From: Adiantum capillus-veneris
Taxonomy: Eukaryota > Streptophyta > Polypodiopsida > Polypodiales > Pteridaceae
Length of the DNA: 62,000 bases
Reading direction: 5' to 3'
NCBI GenBank assembly: GCA_014529385.2
Contig: CM043948.1
Coordinates: forward strand, 80,156,760-80,218,759
The position numbers were made by a program, and so were the translations under genes. Shown here one piece after another: positions 44,403 to 54,050 of this stretch (its first letter is position 1; each line of letters opens with the position of its first letter). Under the pieces are notes generated by a model. That model searched no databases. It had not been told where the DNA came from and saw only the letters and a list, made by a program, of their open reading frames with translations.

Positions 44403-45583
44403 TCAATAGAGTCCTGTCGTCTTGAGCATCTGCAAATGTGATTCGTAGCGTAGGTTGCCGATGGTCAAGGTTGGGCCGAATATTTTGCTTTCGTGAGTGA
44501 AAAAGCCGGTGTAGAGAGCTTCTTCGAATGTTTGCATGTGGAAGCTAGGCAAAAACATAATTCTTTGGTATAAGAGATGTAACACCTTTGGTGATGGCTG
44601 CAATGAAAGATCATACATCATATCCGTCACTGTGTCGGCCGTCGATAGTAGACTCGAGGTCGTGGCTTTATCTAGCGCGAACACTTCAATGCATGCTAAG
44701 AGAGTCCTGCAGATTTTCTTTAGCATCTGACACGAAAGGTCAGGAGAGCCAGTAAAGAGTTTGATGGTGCCCGTTAGGGTTTTCACCATGTAGGCCTTAC
44801 CTATTCTCTCTCCTTCCTTTGGTCCTGGCATCCTAGGATAATTAAGCCAATTTGGATTCTTTTCTGCAATCCTGCCATGCTCTTTCCAGTTTCTGACTCT
44901 TGGCACCGGGCAGAAGGTTGCATCCTCCCGAATCTCCTTTGGAGCCTCTACCAAGTAGATGAGGTAGGCTGGGTATTTGTTCAGCCAACCTTTCCTCCAT
45001 CTAGGTTGAGAATCTACAATCTTTTTTGATTGTTCATCCTTTGTGATGTCGCCTTCGTAAAGAGCGACATACTGCTCCTCCTCTATTCTCTTTTTCTTCT
45101 TTATCACTTCAAATTTCATCAGAGGGAAAGGCAGGCTGGGTTGCATCCACTCTTCATGGAGCACTTTTGTGTCTAAACCTTGAAGTCTAATGGAGATGAG
45201 GAGTCTCCTTTCCCATTCCATTTCCGCCTTGGCACTTTCCTCTGTTGACTTTTCTATTTGGTCCTGGAGCCTTTGTTCTTCTTCTTCAGAGATTCCTGAA
45301 GTTGAGGCCACTTCTTGAACTGGGGCTGGATCTTCAATTGTGGTTGCCTCTCCAGTTTCTGGTAGCTCTATGGCTGCTCCCCCTGCTTCTTCTTGTGGTG
45401 TATCTGTTTCTCTTCTTTGTTGCTCTTGGAGGTCTTGGAGCTGTTTGCGGAGGGCCTCATTTTCTGTCCTTAGTGTTTGGTTTTCTGATGTGAGCCTCTC
45501 CTCTGCAGCCAATGATCCCTCCGCCATGTGCAATCCTTGCACTTGCTCTAACCTTAGCTCTCTTTGCAAACTTCTGACCTAAT
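44403..45583 (-). CDS. Family D protein, C-terminal piece
   Basis: 388 codons from an internal ATG at 45569; the frame is open from about 45583. The N-terminal part (about residues 1-140) is a coiled coil: LTSENQTLRTENEALRKQLQ and EEEQRLQDQIEKSTEESAKA. The C-terminal part is conserved with the plus-strand copy: LHEEWMQPSLPFPLMKFEV, SQPRWRKGWLNKYPAYLIYL, ICRTLLACIEVFALDKA, MQTFEEALYTGFFTHESKIF, GPTLTIGNLRYESHLQ. No known enzyme motif is seen. It is most likely the C-terminal half of a single protein whose N-terminal half is at 47676-45877; the join has a stop (45877-45879), a frameshift (about 45790) and another stop (about 45584). Ends 30 bp before the polypurine tract. Confidence 0.75.
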
Positions 45584-45876
45584 CTTCCAGAGCTGGTACG
45601 AGGGCTCCCTCTTGTTCTGTTCCTGCTCTGCTAGCTCTAGGGGTGGTCCTGAGTCTCGTGATTGTCCTTTTTTGAAGTTCGACTCTTTCCCTTAGCTCAA
45701 TGAGCTCATCCTTGGCTGCCTCCAGCTCATTTTCTATTCGCTCCTTTGCTTCCTGTGAACTTGTTACCTCTTGAAGCTTCGGCTAGTTGGAGTATCAAGC
45801 CGTCTCTCTCGTTTTCTGCGTCGTAGAGTGATGCTTTATGACTTTCAAATTCAGTCATAGCATTCTCTAACTTCTT

Positions 45877-47676
45877 CTACAACTCTGCTTCCTTTTGTTT
45901 TGCTGTCTCAATTGCTACTTCCTTTGCTCTTGATCTTTCTTTAATCTTGCTGAGCAGTTCATGCACCATGTGCATGTCTTTTTCATCTTCATCTGTCAAC
46001 TTGACAGCTCTTTCTGCCACCACCTCCAATGGCTTCAGCTCTTCTAGTAGGTTCTGTTCGTCCATTTTCTCTTCACTCTCCATTGTACCCTTTGTCTTTT
46101 CCTTCGTCCCTTTCCGATCATCTTGTTTTCGTAGGGATATCCCATAAACTGCCTCCAGGGCCTCTTCTTCACTGTATCCGATCGCTACCAGATCCTCATA
46201 ATCATCTTTCTTTTGCTGAACTGGATCTATCTCCTTTTCCTTGGTCCCGGCCTCCGAATTTTCCATAACTTCTGTTTCTATTTCTATTGTGGTCTCCTCC
46301 ACAATAATTTCCATCTTCTTCGGGCTTGGTACATCAGTAAAGGAGGGCTGATTGTCCTCAGTCATCTTGGCTTTCCCTTTGTTTGCTTGCCCGTCTTTCT
46401 CTCGAAGTTCAGTAGACTCATCTACTTCCTTCTTCTCCTTGTCGTCCTTTTTCAGCTCAGCTTTTAAAAGCTGTACTTCCTCTTCAGTATAAGGCTCGAC
46501 AGGTTGCTGCTCCAGTATGGCCTCCGACTCCTCATAAGCTCTAATATATTGATCATATTGATTAACATGTGGCCTGGCTGAGCTGGTTCCGACTTTAGTG
46601 GGGTCTGGCACCCACATTTCTTCAAAGTCCCCCTTTAGAGCTCTTTCCGCTCTAAAATGCTCCACCAGCCTTTCCATTCTTGCGGCTTTTTGACTTTTGG
46701 TTTGCTTGGGATCAGCCTTCTTCTTCGCTTTCTTCTTGAGCGGCTCGTCCACAGCCTCTTCAGGTTCTAAAACTATTTCTAGTTTTCGGCGTGCTCTTGT
46801 GGACGCCCTCTTGGATACTTCTTGCTGTTCTTCCTCCTCATCGGCTTCTCTAAGCCACTCATTCTGGGAGGGAACCCGTGGCCCTTGATCTCTGGCTCCA
46901 ATAGCTTCATAAGCTATTCTTGTCAGAACTTCAGCTCCTCCTATATACTTTGGCTTATAGTTGTGCATGGCGATTACTTGCTCGTGGATGTATTGAGCAT
47001 AATTCACCTCTTTTGGCATATTGCTCTTCAATGCCCATGTGATGGTAGTTGCAATGGCATGGGGCGGTGTCGTATACTTTTGCAGTTTTTTACTGCAAAT
47101 ATGGAGAAATTGGTTGTACAGTCGGCAAAGGGTTGCCGCTCTTTGGTCTGCCATATCTCCATAAGTTGCATTCTGTTTCTTGGACCCATAAACCTCTATA
47201 GCCTCCCTTCTTTCCCTGACAGAGCTCCCTTTGTTGTTCAGCTTCAATGCATCTGCAATGAGCTGTGGCGTGATCTGTACTTCTACTTTCTCTCCATCCA
47301 TGGCTGTCAATGTGGCTTTCCCATCCTTCTGAATGGATGTTGCCAACTCGTACACTCTTCTTGTATCCACACCTGATGGTCTCGAGGTGAAGAACCTGTG
47401 TAAGTCAGCCCTTTCCAGGTATCTGCTGATGTTCTCTGATCTGCTATAATCCACTAATTCTCGTGGGATCATAGGTACATCGACCGATTGCCCTTGAGGA
47501 TCTCTGAAAGTCCCCTGGTAGATCTTTATTCCCTCTTTTTCTAGTACTGCTTCCTCCACCCAAGTCTTGGTTGGCTTGAGGGTTTCTGTTGGAATATCAA
47601 AAGGTTCTGCTTCTGCAAGAGCATCCTTGATGGTTGGTCTTTTTCTCTTAGTTGCCGATGACTTAGCGGAATCCAT
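45877..47676 (-). CDS. Family D protein, N-terminal piece
   Basis: 599 codons from the ATG at 47676; the plus-strand copy has an ATG at the same point after the same GCAGGATC text, which supports this start. The basic N-terminus (ATKRKRPTIKD) could act as a nuclear signal. Conserved region about residues 25-290: IPTETLKPTKTWVEEAVLE, VPMIPRELVDYSRSENISRY, VYELATSIQKDGKATLTAM, ITPQLIADALKLNNKGSSVR, KYTTPPHAIATTITWALKS, NYAQYIHEQVIAMHNYKPKY. Then Lys/Glu-rich sequence and the beginning of a coiled coil (about 540-599). The frame ends at a TAG where KKLENAM continues in phase, so the stop is probably a mutation. No gag knuckle, protease or polymerase. Function unknown. Confidence 0.78.
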   Translation of the reverse strand: MDSAKSSATKRKRPTIKDALAEAEPFDIPTETLKPTKTWVEEAVLEKEGIKIYQGTFRDPQGQSVDVPMIPRELVDYSRSENISRYLERADLHRFFTSRPSGVDTRRVYELATSIQKDGKATLTAMDGEKVEVQITPQLIADALKLNNKGSSVRERREAIEVYGSKKQNATYGDMADQRAATLCRLYNQFLHICSKKLQKYTTPPHAIATTITWALKSNMPKEVNYAQYIHEQVIAMHNYKPKYIGGAEVLTRIAYEAIGARDQGPRVPSQNEWLREADEEEEQQEVSKRASTRARRKLEIVLEPEEAVDEPLKKKAKKKADPKQTKSQKAARMERLVEHFRAERALKGDFEEMWVPDPTKVGTSSARPHVNQYDQYIRAYEESEAILEQQPVEPYTEEEVQLLKAELKKDDKEKKEVDESTELREKDGQANKGKAKMTEDNQPSFTDVPSPKKMEIIVEETTIEIETEVMENSEAGTKEKEIDPVQQKKDDYEDLVAIGYSEEEALEAVYGISLRKQDDRKGTKEKTKGTMESEEKMDEQNLLEELKPLEVVAERAVKLTDEDEKDMHMVHELLSKIKERSRAKEVAIETAKQKEAEL

Positions 47677-47842
47677 GGATCCTGTAACTCCAATTTCAGA
47701 AGTTAGCGTCTTTTTAGTACTGAAAGCCGAAATGAAGCTTTTAACTATTCAAATGACTTGAAAATTGAAACATGAGCTATTCAGGGCCTAAGGATGCAGG
47801 GTAGGTGAAAAAATATGCAAACTGGGCTCAAAATCATGCTGG

Positions 47843-47866
47843 AGACATCATACGCGTATGATGTCT
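47843..47866. repeat. 24-bp perfect palindrome, copy 1
   Basis: Half-site AGACATCATACG followed by its exact reverse complement, then TTT. It lies 167 bp upstream of the family D ATG (minus strand). Confidence 0.97.
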
Positions 47867-48125
47867 TTTGCGTCAAAATGACTTCATATTGGTTGTTCTT
47901 GTAGCTGATAGTGTATACATGAGTATCATATGCTTGGATTTGAGTTTGGATCCCATTTGGTCAAGTTTTGGCCAGTTTAGTCCGGTTCAGGCTCTTGGCA
48001 AAATTTTGAAAGGGAATTGGATTTTATGATCCAAATTGGGTAAAACTTGGTGGATTACTTTCAAATGGCATGTAGAACGCTTCTGTTTGGTGGTTGAAGC
48101 CCTGAGGTGCCAAAATCACATAGTG

Positions 48126-48149
48126 AGACATCATACGCGTATGATGTCT
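48126..48149. repeat. 24-bp perfect palindrome, copy 2
   Basis: Identical to copy 1; 283 bp from it. Followed by TTT. Confidence 0.97.
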
Positions 48150-48260
48150 TTTAGTGCATTTTTGGACCAATTTTCTCTATAAGCTTGGTTTTGGCTTTAG
48201 ATAGGCTTATTCAGTGGATTTATCAAGTTTGGATAGAATTTGGACTAAAAATGGCTCTGG

Positions 48261-48284
48261 AGACATCATACGCGTATGATGTCT
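48261..48284. repeat. 24-bp perfect palindrome, copy 3
   Basis: Identical; 135 bp from copy 2, about half of the main interval. Followed by TTT. Confidence 0.97.
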
Positions 48285-48545
48285 TTTTCATCAATTTTTC
48301 ATGGGATTGGTTCTGTGGACTCTCCATGTGCTAGTGAAGGACTGTTTATACTCAAATCTTGGTTTGGACTTGAATATGTTGGATTTGGGACAAAAATAGG
48401 CTTTGTATGAAGGATTTTCTCTTAATTGGGCTAATGGGGTGATCCACTTGACCAAATGGTTCCAAACTTCATATGTAGCATGTATTAGATATATATAATG
48501 GATGTATGATGACAAATGAGCATTTTTGGCTCTGTAAGTGCAAAT

Positions 48546-48569
48546 AGACATCATACGCGTATGATGTCT
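48546..48569. repeat. 24-bp perfect palindrome, copy 4
   Basis: Identical; 285 bp from copy 3. Followed by TTTGTGTCAAAATG, which partly matches the right flank of copy 1 (TTTGCGTCAAAATG). Confidence 0.97.
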
Positions 48570-48717
48570 TTTGTGTCAAAATGGTGCTTTTTGGTTCCAG
48601 ATAGCTTGTAGATGTGTTAATCAACAATCCTACAAAGTTTCAATGAGTTTGGAGTTATTTTGACAAAATTAGGACCAAAAATCAATTTTATGGCCTACTT
48701 TGCGTCTTTTTGGTTTT

Positions 48718-48999
48718 TGTAGACATGTAGTAGTGTTAGTGTGTATACGCGCTTCACCAGGGGCACTTTTCTCCCACTGGGTTTTTCCCCCTGGACATCT
48801 GGTGTGAAAGGACACCTTATCTCTTAGGGTTTCATATAAGCTTTGTAGCTCTGAGTTTATATAAACATTATTATTATTCCAATACAGAGAGAGAGACTAC
48901 AGAGATCTCGTACACAAGCTCTGTGTCTTCTCCTTCTCCATCTTCTTCCTACTCTGAGTTGCTGTCTTCCTTCTGTTTCCTGTTTCATCATCTTCAACA
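48718..48999 (+). repeat. 5' LTR of the copia element
   Basis: 282 bp, TGTAGACATG...CTTCAACA. Contains CCCACTGGGTTTTTCCCC, a block common in plant copia LTRs, and a TATA box at 48856-48865. Confidence 0.96.
48856..48865 (+). promoter_or_regulatory. Copia LTR TATA box
   Basis: TTTATATAAA in the LTR; repeated at 53766-53775 in the 3' LTR. Confidence 0.65.
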
Positions 49000-49001
49000 A
49001 T

Positions 49002-49013
49002 TGGTATCAGAGC
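49002..49013 (+). other. Primer-binding site, initiator Met-tRNA type
   Basis: TGGTATCAGAGC two bases after the LTR, same as in the 20.4-kb element. Confidence 0.93.
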
Positions 49014-49398
49014 AAGGTGATTTCCAGAGCCTCTACTTGCGTTTTCGCGTCCGCGCGCGCAATCGCAGTTTTCAGGCAGTTTTCGGAAAATTTGTTCGTG
49101 GGAGCATCCTCGACGTTCCGGGAGTATTCTGAGCAGGCGACCTGCGGTTTTACCCCCCTTTCGAAGCCGTTCGAGCCCTCAGAATTTCGTTCTGAGCAGC
49201 GTAGCAGAAGTTACTTTTCCGAGGCGTTTAGATCAAGAGGGTGTGCTTTTTGACAGATTTTCTTCAGGTAAACAGTTCTTTTGGGAAGCAGCTTGTCTTA
49301 GCTTTGTGCTGAGATTTTGTGTAGAGTTTTGCTTGGATTGGAGAGGAGATTTGTGAATCTCTTGGAGGTTCTTTTGCTCTCTTGTGTGCATCTACAGT

Positions 49399-52300
49399 AT
49401 GGCTCAATCTACGGAGAAAGAGATTTTTGGTGCGTTTACATCCGAAGACAAATTGGATGGTACCAACTATTCTCTTTGGTCTTTTATGGCCAAAAATGTT
49501 TTGGTTGGTAAAGGATTGTGGGATTATGTATCTGGAGATGAAGTTCGTCCAGGTAGCATTGCACCTGCCACGCCTGGTCGTGGTGCAGCTGTTGGTGCAG
49601 GACCCTCACAAGTCACTCCAGAGCAAAAGAGATGGGATACTAAAGATGCACAGGCTATGGCTGTGATTGCCTTAACCATAAAGAGGACAATCACACCACA
49701 TATCAGATCTTGCAGAACTTCTGAGGATGCTTGGAACACTCTGCAAGCTATGTTTGGAGGAAGAAACGCTGCCAGAATAGAGTTTTTGAAGAAACAACTT
49801 GACAAAATACAGATGGACGAAGGTGACGATATTGTCGAGCATCTTACAAAAATCAGGGATCTTAAAGAGCAATTGCTTAGCATTGATGAAGTGATTCCAG
49901 AGAAGGACTTGGTTTCCAAAACACTCAATTCACTACCACCATCTTATTTGACTTTTCAGACTTCTTTGACTCTGTCTTTGCGAGCTAATCCTGACCCTCT
50001 TCATTTTGAAGAGTTAGTGGCTTTGCTATTGCAGGAGGATCAATCACGTAAGAACAAGTCTTTACAGGTGGATGGTATGGATCATGCTCTTGTTGTACAG
50101 AACAAAAACAGGGGTAAAGAGAGTGCTCATCACTCCAAGTCTGGTGCAGGACAGTCTTCAGAGAAGTCTAAAGGTGATTCAGACAAGTCCAAGAAGAAAG
50201 GTAAATGTCACTACTGCAAGAAACTTGGTCACTACATTAGTGAGTGTAAAAAGCGAATTGCTAAAGAAAAGAAGAAAGAGTCAAGTTTGGTTGTTTCAGC
50301 TTCTGGTGATTCTTCTACAGCTAAAGAAGAGTCTGCAAACTTTGTGCAGGATTCTTATGCTTTTGTAGTATGTTCAAATTTTTCTGCTTACAGTGTTGAC
50401 AAGACACAAATGATTTGGTACTTTGATAGTGGTGCATCCAGGAATATTACTTCAAGGAAGGATTTGTTTTGTTCATTGGATGCAGCTCCAGCAGGAAAGA
50501 AGGTGACATGTGCAAATAATGCTTCTTATCCAATCAAAGGCGTTGGTAAGATTTTGATTACCATTTCAGATGGTTCAGATTTATGCTTGCCAGATGTCTT
50601 ATATGTTCCAGGGATCAAGAAGAATTTGTTGTCTGTATCCTCTCTTGCAAAAAATGGTCTTCGGGTCATTTTTGAGGATGACAGATGTGTTGTACGAGAT
50701 CGAGAGAATGGTTATTCTCTTATCACTACAGGTACGCTGAACAATGGACTATTTGTGCTAGATCATTATGAAAAGCAAATTCAGGTATGTATTGCAGAAA
50801 CAAAGACTCAGGCCATGCAGGATGCTGAGTTGTGGCATGCTAGATTTGGGCATGTTGGTTATGGCAGTTTGATGACTTTACAACGTCATAATATGGTGCA
50901 TGATTTGTCTTTATTGGAGATGCCACCAAGACATGTATGTGAAGGTTGCGTTCTTGGAAAGATGCACAGATTTGCATTTTCGCAGGATGGTTCAGTTAGA
51001 GCGACACGAAAGTTGCAGCTTGTACACAGTGATGTATGTGGTCCTATGAGGACGCCATCTTTGGGAAACAGCCTTTATTTTGTGACCTTCATTGATGACT
51101 TTTCCAGGTTTTGTTGGGTGTATCCACTCAAAGCAAAGTCAGACGTGTTTGCAGTTTTTCAACATTATGTCGCCATGGTTGAAAATGAAACAGGTTGCAA
51201 AGTACAGACTCTTCGTACCGATCGAGGAGGTGAATACATGTCAGGTGCATTTAAGGATTTTTTGGGAAAGAAAGGCATTAAACACCAATGCACTATGCCA
51301 TACACACCACAACAGAATGGTGTTGCAGAAAGGAAGAACAGGTCTTTAATGGAGACGGCTAGATGTATGCTCAAGGCTAAGAGTTTGCCTCATAAGCTAT
51401 GGATGGAGGCAGTTGCTTGTGCAGCACATGTTTTGAACAGGTGTCCTACTCGTGCCTTGAAGACCATTACTGCATATGAAGCTTGGTATGATAGAAAACC
51501 TTCAGTCAGTTATCTTCGTGTTTTTGGTTGTCTTGCTTATGCTCACATCCCTCAGCAGTTACGTGGGAAGCTTGATGATAAGGCAATCAAATGTATATTT
51601 GTGGGGTACAGTAGTGGAAGTAAAGGTTATAGACTTTACAATCCTGCTACAAACAAGATTTTTGAAAGTCGTGATGTAATTTTTGCAGAAACTACTGCTC
51701 AACCTATGGTTGCTTTTGATGTACCTCATATGCAGACACATGATGTATTTGAAGGTTTGCTTCCTTCTTTTGTGGAGAATCAAGAATCACAACAGGTTGA
51801 TAATCTTGATCAATCTTTTGATCAGCATGTGATACCTCATGATGTAGAGGAAATTGTGCGTGAAGAGCAAGAAGTTCTCAGGGAAGAAAGAACCTTGCCT
51901 AAATGGGTTCAGAAAACTTTGCAGGATAGCAAGTTGGATGCACCGTTGCCACGAAAAACACGTGCTGGTACTACTTTTGGCAGAGAGCAAGTAGATTTGG
52001 CTTGCTTTAGCACTCTTTGTGATGCAGATGAGCCTGATTCATTTGAACAAGCTTTAGAGTGTGTTCAGTGGAAAGATGCTATGCAGCAAGAAATTGATTC
52101 TATTCATAAGAATCATACATGGGATCTAGTGGACTTGCCTACAGGTAAAAAGCCTATTGGTACAAAGTGGGTTTTTAAGGTAAAAAGGAAACAAGATGGT
52201 ACTGTTGACAGGTACAAAGCAAGGCTTGTGGCAAAAGGCTATGCGCAACAGAAAGGCATAGATTATGATGAAACCTTTGCTCCTACTTCTCGTGCGTCCA

Positions 52301-53580
52301 CAGTTAGATCACTAGTTGCAATTGCTGCTCATCATTGTTGGAAAGTGCATCAGTTGGATATCAAAACTGCTTTTTTGAATGGTGATTTGCAGGAAGAAGT
52401 TTATGTAAGTCAACCAAGTGGTTTTGTTGTAAAAGGTCAAGAGCAAAAGGTATGTAGATTGCGTAAAGCTTTGTATGGTCTCAAACAGGCTCCAAGAGCA
52501 TGGTATGAGAAGATACATACTTATTTGATTGGCCAGGGATTTCAGAATAGTCCAACAGAAAGTACTTTGTATGTCAAAAAGAGAGATGGAGTTCTCATTA
52601 TGCTAACACTTTATGTGGATGATATGCTTCTTACAGGCAATACTGCAGATGAAATTGAAGCGTTTAAAGATGCTTTGAGAAAAACCTTTGAGATGTCTGA
52701 TCTTGGTTTGCTACATTATTACTTGGGTATTCAGTTTGTGCAATCAGAGGATGGCATATACATGTTGTAGGCAAAATATTTGCATAAAATTTTGGACAAG
52801 TTTGGTATGCAAAATTGTAAGCCAATCTCTACACCCGTAGAAACTGGATCAAAGTTGAGCATGCATGATGCTGGAGAAACTTTTGATGTACATACTTATG
52901 CAGCAGCGGTTGGTTGCTTGATATATTTGGCAGGCAACACTCGTCCAGACATTCAATTTGGGGTTTCACAAGCAAGCAGATTTATGCACAGCCCAGGTAT
53001 GCATCATTGGCAGGCTGTGAAGCGCATACTTCGTTACCTTTCAGGTACCCCTAATCTTGCCATGTTCTTTCCAAGGGGGGATATGTATGGAAAGCACAAT
53101 TCTATGCAGCTTCTTGGTTACAGCGATTCAGATTGGGCTGGTGATTTTGACACACGACATTCCACAAGTGGCAATTGTTTTTTCTTGGGAAATGCATGTA
53201 TATCTTGGCTAAGCAAGAAGCAACCCACAGTGGCTACATCAACTTGTGAAGCTGAGTACAGGGCAGCTTTCACGGCAACAGTTGATTGTGTATGGATACG
53301 CAGGTTATTGGCAGATCTTTGTGAGTGTCAACAGGCACCCACTACCATTTTCACTGACAGTCAGAGTGCTATTGCAGTTGCAAGGAATCCAGTATTTCAT
53401 GCAAGAACAAAGCACATAGAGGTTCACTACCACTATGTCAGGGAAAGGCTACATGCAGGGGAGATCACACTAACTTACTGTCCTACACAGGATAACATTG
53501 CAGATCTATTTACGAAGGCGTTATCACGAGAAAAGTTTGAAGCTTTCCGAAAAGCTTTGGGCTTACTCTCATACACATGA
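49399..53580 (+). pseudogene. gag-pol: Copia Gag-Pol polyprotein with a single internal stop
   Basis: ATG at 49399 (MAQSTEKEIFGAFTSEDKLDG); the frame is open to TAG at 52768-52770 and then continues in the same phase to TGA at 53578-53580. Domains: UBN2-type gag (LDGTNYSLWSFMAKNVLVG, then TSEDAWNTLQAMFGG); CCHC knuckle CHYCKKLGHYISEC (near residue 270); protease WYFDSGASRNIT (DSGA at 50425-50436); pre-integrase zinc region (LWHARFGHVGYG, CEGCVLGK); integrase D, D, E at VHSDVCGP, TLRTDRGGEYMS and NGVAERKNRS; reverse transcriptase PIGTKWVFKVKR to LTLYVDDMLLTGN (catalytic YVDD); RNase H GYSDSDWAGD, STCEAEYRAA, FTDSQSAIAV, NIADLFTKAL. All catalytic residues expected are present. The stop sits in a Gln-type codon context, consistent with one C-to-T change. 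The truncated product would keep RT but lose RNase H. Confidence 0.94.
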
Positions 53581-53611
53581 TGATCTGCTACCTTGTACGG
53601 ATTCACACTAT

Positions 53612-53627
53612 CACTAGAGGGGGGATT
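53612..53627 (+). other. Polypurine tract of the copia element
   Basis: CACTAGAGGGGGGATT directly before the 3' LTR. Confidence 0.85.
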
Positions 53628-53909
53628 TGTAGACATGTAGTAGTGTTAGTGTGTATACGCGCTTCACCAGGGGCACTTTTCTCCCACTGGGTTTTTCCCC
53701 CTGGACATCTGGTGTGAAAGGACACCTTATCTCTTAGGGTTTCATATAAGCTTTGTAGCTCTGAGTTTATATAAACATTATTATTATTCCAATACAGAGA
53801 GAGAGACTACAGAGATCTCGTACACAAGCTCTGTGTCTTCTCCTTCTCCATCTTCTTCCTACTCTGAGTTGCTGTCTTCCTTCTGTTTCCTGTTTCATCA
53901 TCTTCAACA
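53628..53909 (+). repeat. 3' LTR of the copia element
   Basis: 282 bp, identical to 48718-48999 when read side by side. Confidence 0.96.
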
Positions 53910-54026
53910 GTTTTCCTTGGGTTTTCTAACTCCAATTCTCATGATACTTGGTTCATAGGATGTGATTAACATGTGGAATGAGGCTATGCACTCAAATGTT
54001 GAAATGGATGTGAAAATCATGCTGTG

Positions 54027-54050
54027 AGACATCATACGCGTATGATGTCT
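54027..54050. repeat. 24-bp perfect palindrome, copy 5
   Basis: Identical to the others and followed by TTT. Removing the copia element plus one target duplication (5,197 bp) puts it 284 bp from copy 4. Confidence 0.97.

Larger units (their letters stand above)
47680..48717. other. Palindrome-bearing region upstream of family D (left part)
   Basis: No coding region. It is interpreted as diverged tandem units of about 284 bp, each carrying the palindrome; between palindromes only scattered words are shared (GTCAAAATG, TTTTGGCC, GGTTCC). The copia element splits the region at 48713-48717. Confidence 0.6.
48718..53909 (+). mobile_element. Young Ty1/copia LTR retrotransposon
   Basis: A 5.19-kb element with two 282-bp LTRs identical by eye, 5-bp duplication GTTTT (48713-48717 and 53910-53914), Met-tRNA-type primer site, one long gag-pol frame and a polypurine tract. 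Identical LTRs mean that little time has passed since insertion. The one obvious defect is TAG at 52768-52770 between reverse transcriptase and RNase H. It interrupts the palindrome array of family D. Confidence 0.96.

Noticed and set aside
46822-47376. 184-codon plus-strand frame
   Set aside because: Shadow of the conserved minus-strand family D protein.
47843-54050. Palindrome array as a CRISPR locus
   Set aside because: Spacing of 135-285 bp, diverged spacers of unequal length and a plant retrotransposon setting exclude it.
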